From assembly GCA_035308525.1 (NCBI GenBank), contig DATGGM010000197.1, forward strand, positions 1 to 11,761: 11,761 nucleotides of DNA. Reading direction: 5' to 3'. The DNA comes from Bog-159 sp035308525. Lineage in GTDB: Bacteria > Acidobacteriota > Terriglobia > Bryobacterales > Bryobacteraceae. Shown here in pieces: positions 11,751-11,761 of the stretch (positions within the stretch are counted from its first letter, which is position 1; every line of letters begins with the position of its first letter). Made by a program: the position numbers and the translations under genes. Under the pieces are notes generated by a model. It did no database searches, had not been told where the DNA came from, and saw nothing but the letters and a program-made list of their open reading frames with translations.

Positions 11751-11761
11751 TTCAGCGGTCG

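Noticed and set aside
1..11761. A new defence, CRISPR or mobile system
   Set aside because: I looked for repeat arrays, terminal inverted repeats, transposase or integrase motifs, reverse transcriptase, nuclease-helicase pairs and tRNA-adjacent attachment sites and saw none. The only hint is the nucleotidyltransferase relic, reported separately.

Overview
This GC-rich, gene-dense window has the look of a Gram-negative soil bacterium. The lipid A genes lpxD and lpxA show an outer membrane, and many products carry export signals. The mix (GH28 glycosidase, ceramidase-like protein, TIM-barrel sugar isomerase/epimerase, DUF4440-type NTF2-like protein, serine hydrolase, TlpA-like thioredoxin) and the protein style suggest an acidobacterium of the Solibacter/Bryobacter kind. 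That placement is inference; no rRNA or other phylogenetic marker is present. I see no tRNA, rRNA, CRISPR array, insertion sequence or integrase, and no stretch above 300 bases lacks a gene.

Left part (1-4549): a minus-strand pair made of a TIM-barrel isomerase/epimerase followed one base later by an exported neutral-ceramidase-like protein that runs off the left edge. A short divergent promoter region (2021-2116) separates it from a tight plus-strand trio: an exported helical protein of unknown function, a small cysteine-rich putative zinc protein with a Pro-Gln-Glu-Pro repeat tail, and an exported GH28 glycosidase. Gaps inside the trio are 1 and 2 bases.

Middle (4539-7449): lpxD and lpxA stand head to head, 30 bases apart, and can share one overlapping -10 element. 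Behind lpxD, with its stop codon inside the ribosome binding site of the next gene, comes a P-loop NTPase with a four-cysteine cluster. Behind lpxA comes a hotdog-fold thioesterase. LpxA and LpxD attach the two sets of 3-hydroxyacyl chains at the start of lipid A synthesis; lpxC, fabZ and lpxB are not here.

Right part (7450-11761): a small Gly-tailed RRM RNA-binding protein and a 70-residue charged protein form a plus-strand unit. Facing them on the minus strand are an exported two-cysteine glutathione/thioredoxin peroxidase and an exported NTF2-like protein. Next is a decayed locus: the C-terminal remnant of a nucleotidyltransferase-like gene overlapped by an intact 52-residue basic ORF, possibly what is left of a toxin-antitoxin-like pair. 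A minus-strand exported serine hydrolase (beta-lactamase/esterase fold) is divergent from a membrane-anchored TlpA-like thiol-disulfide protein; between them lie 11-base direct repeats.

The most interesting points are the decayed nucleotidyltransferase module, the lpxD-coupled cysteine-cluster NTPase, the single shared -10 between lpxD and lpxA, the Cys-rich/GH28 operon, the phased repeats before the TlpA-like gene, and a recurring absence of Shine-Dalgarno sequences with -10-like boxes close to the start codon. Nothing here is clearly a new defence or mobile system.
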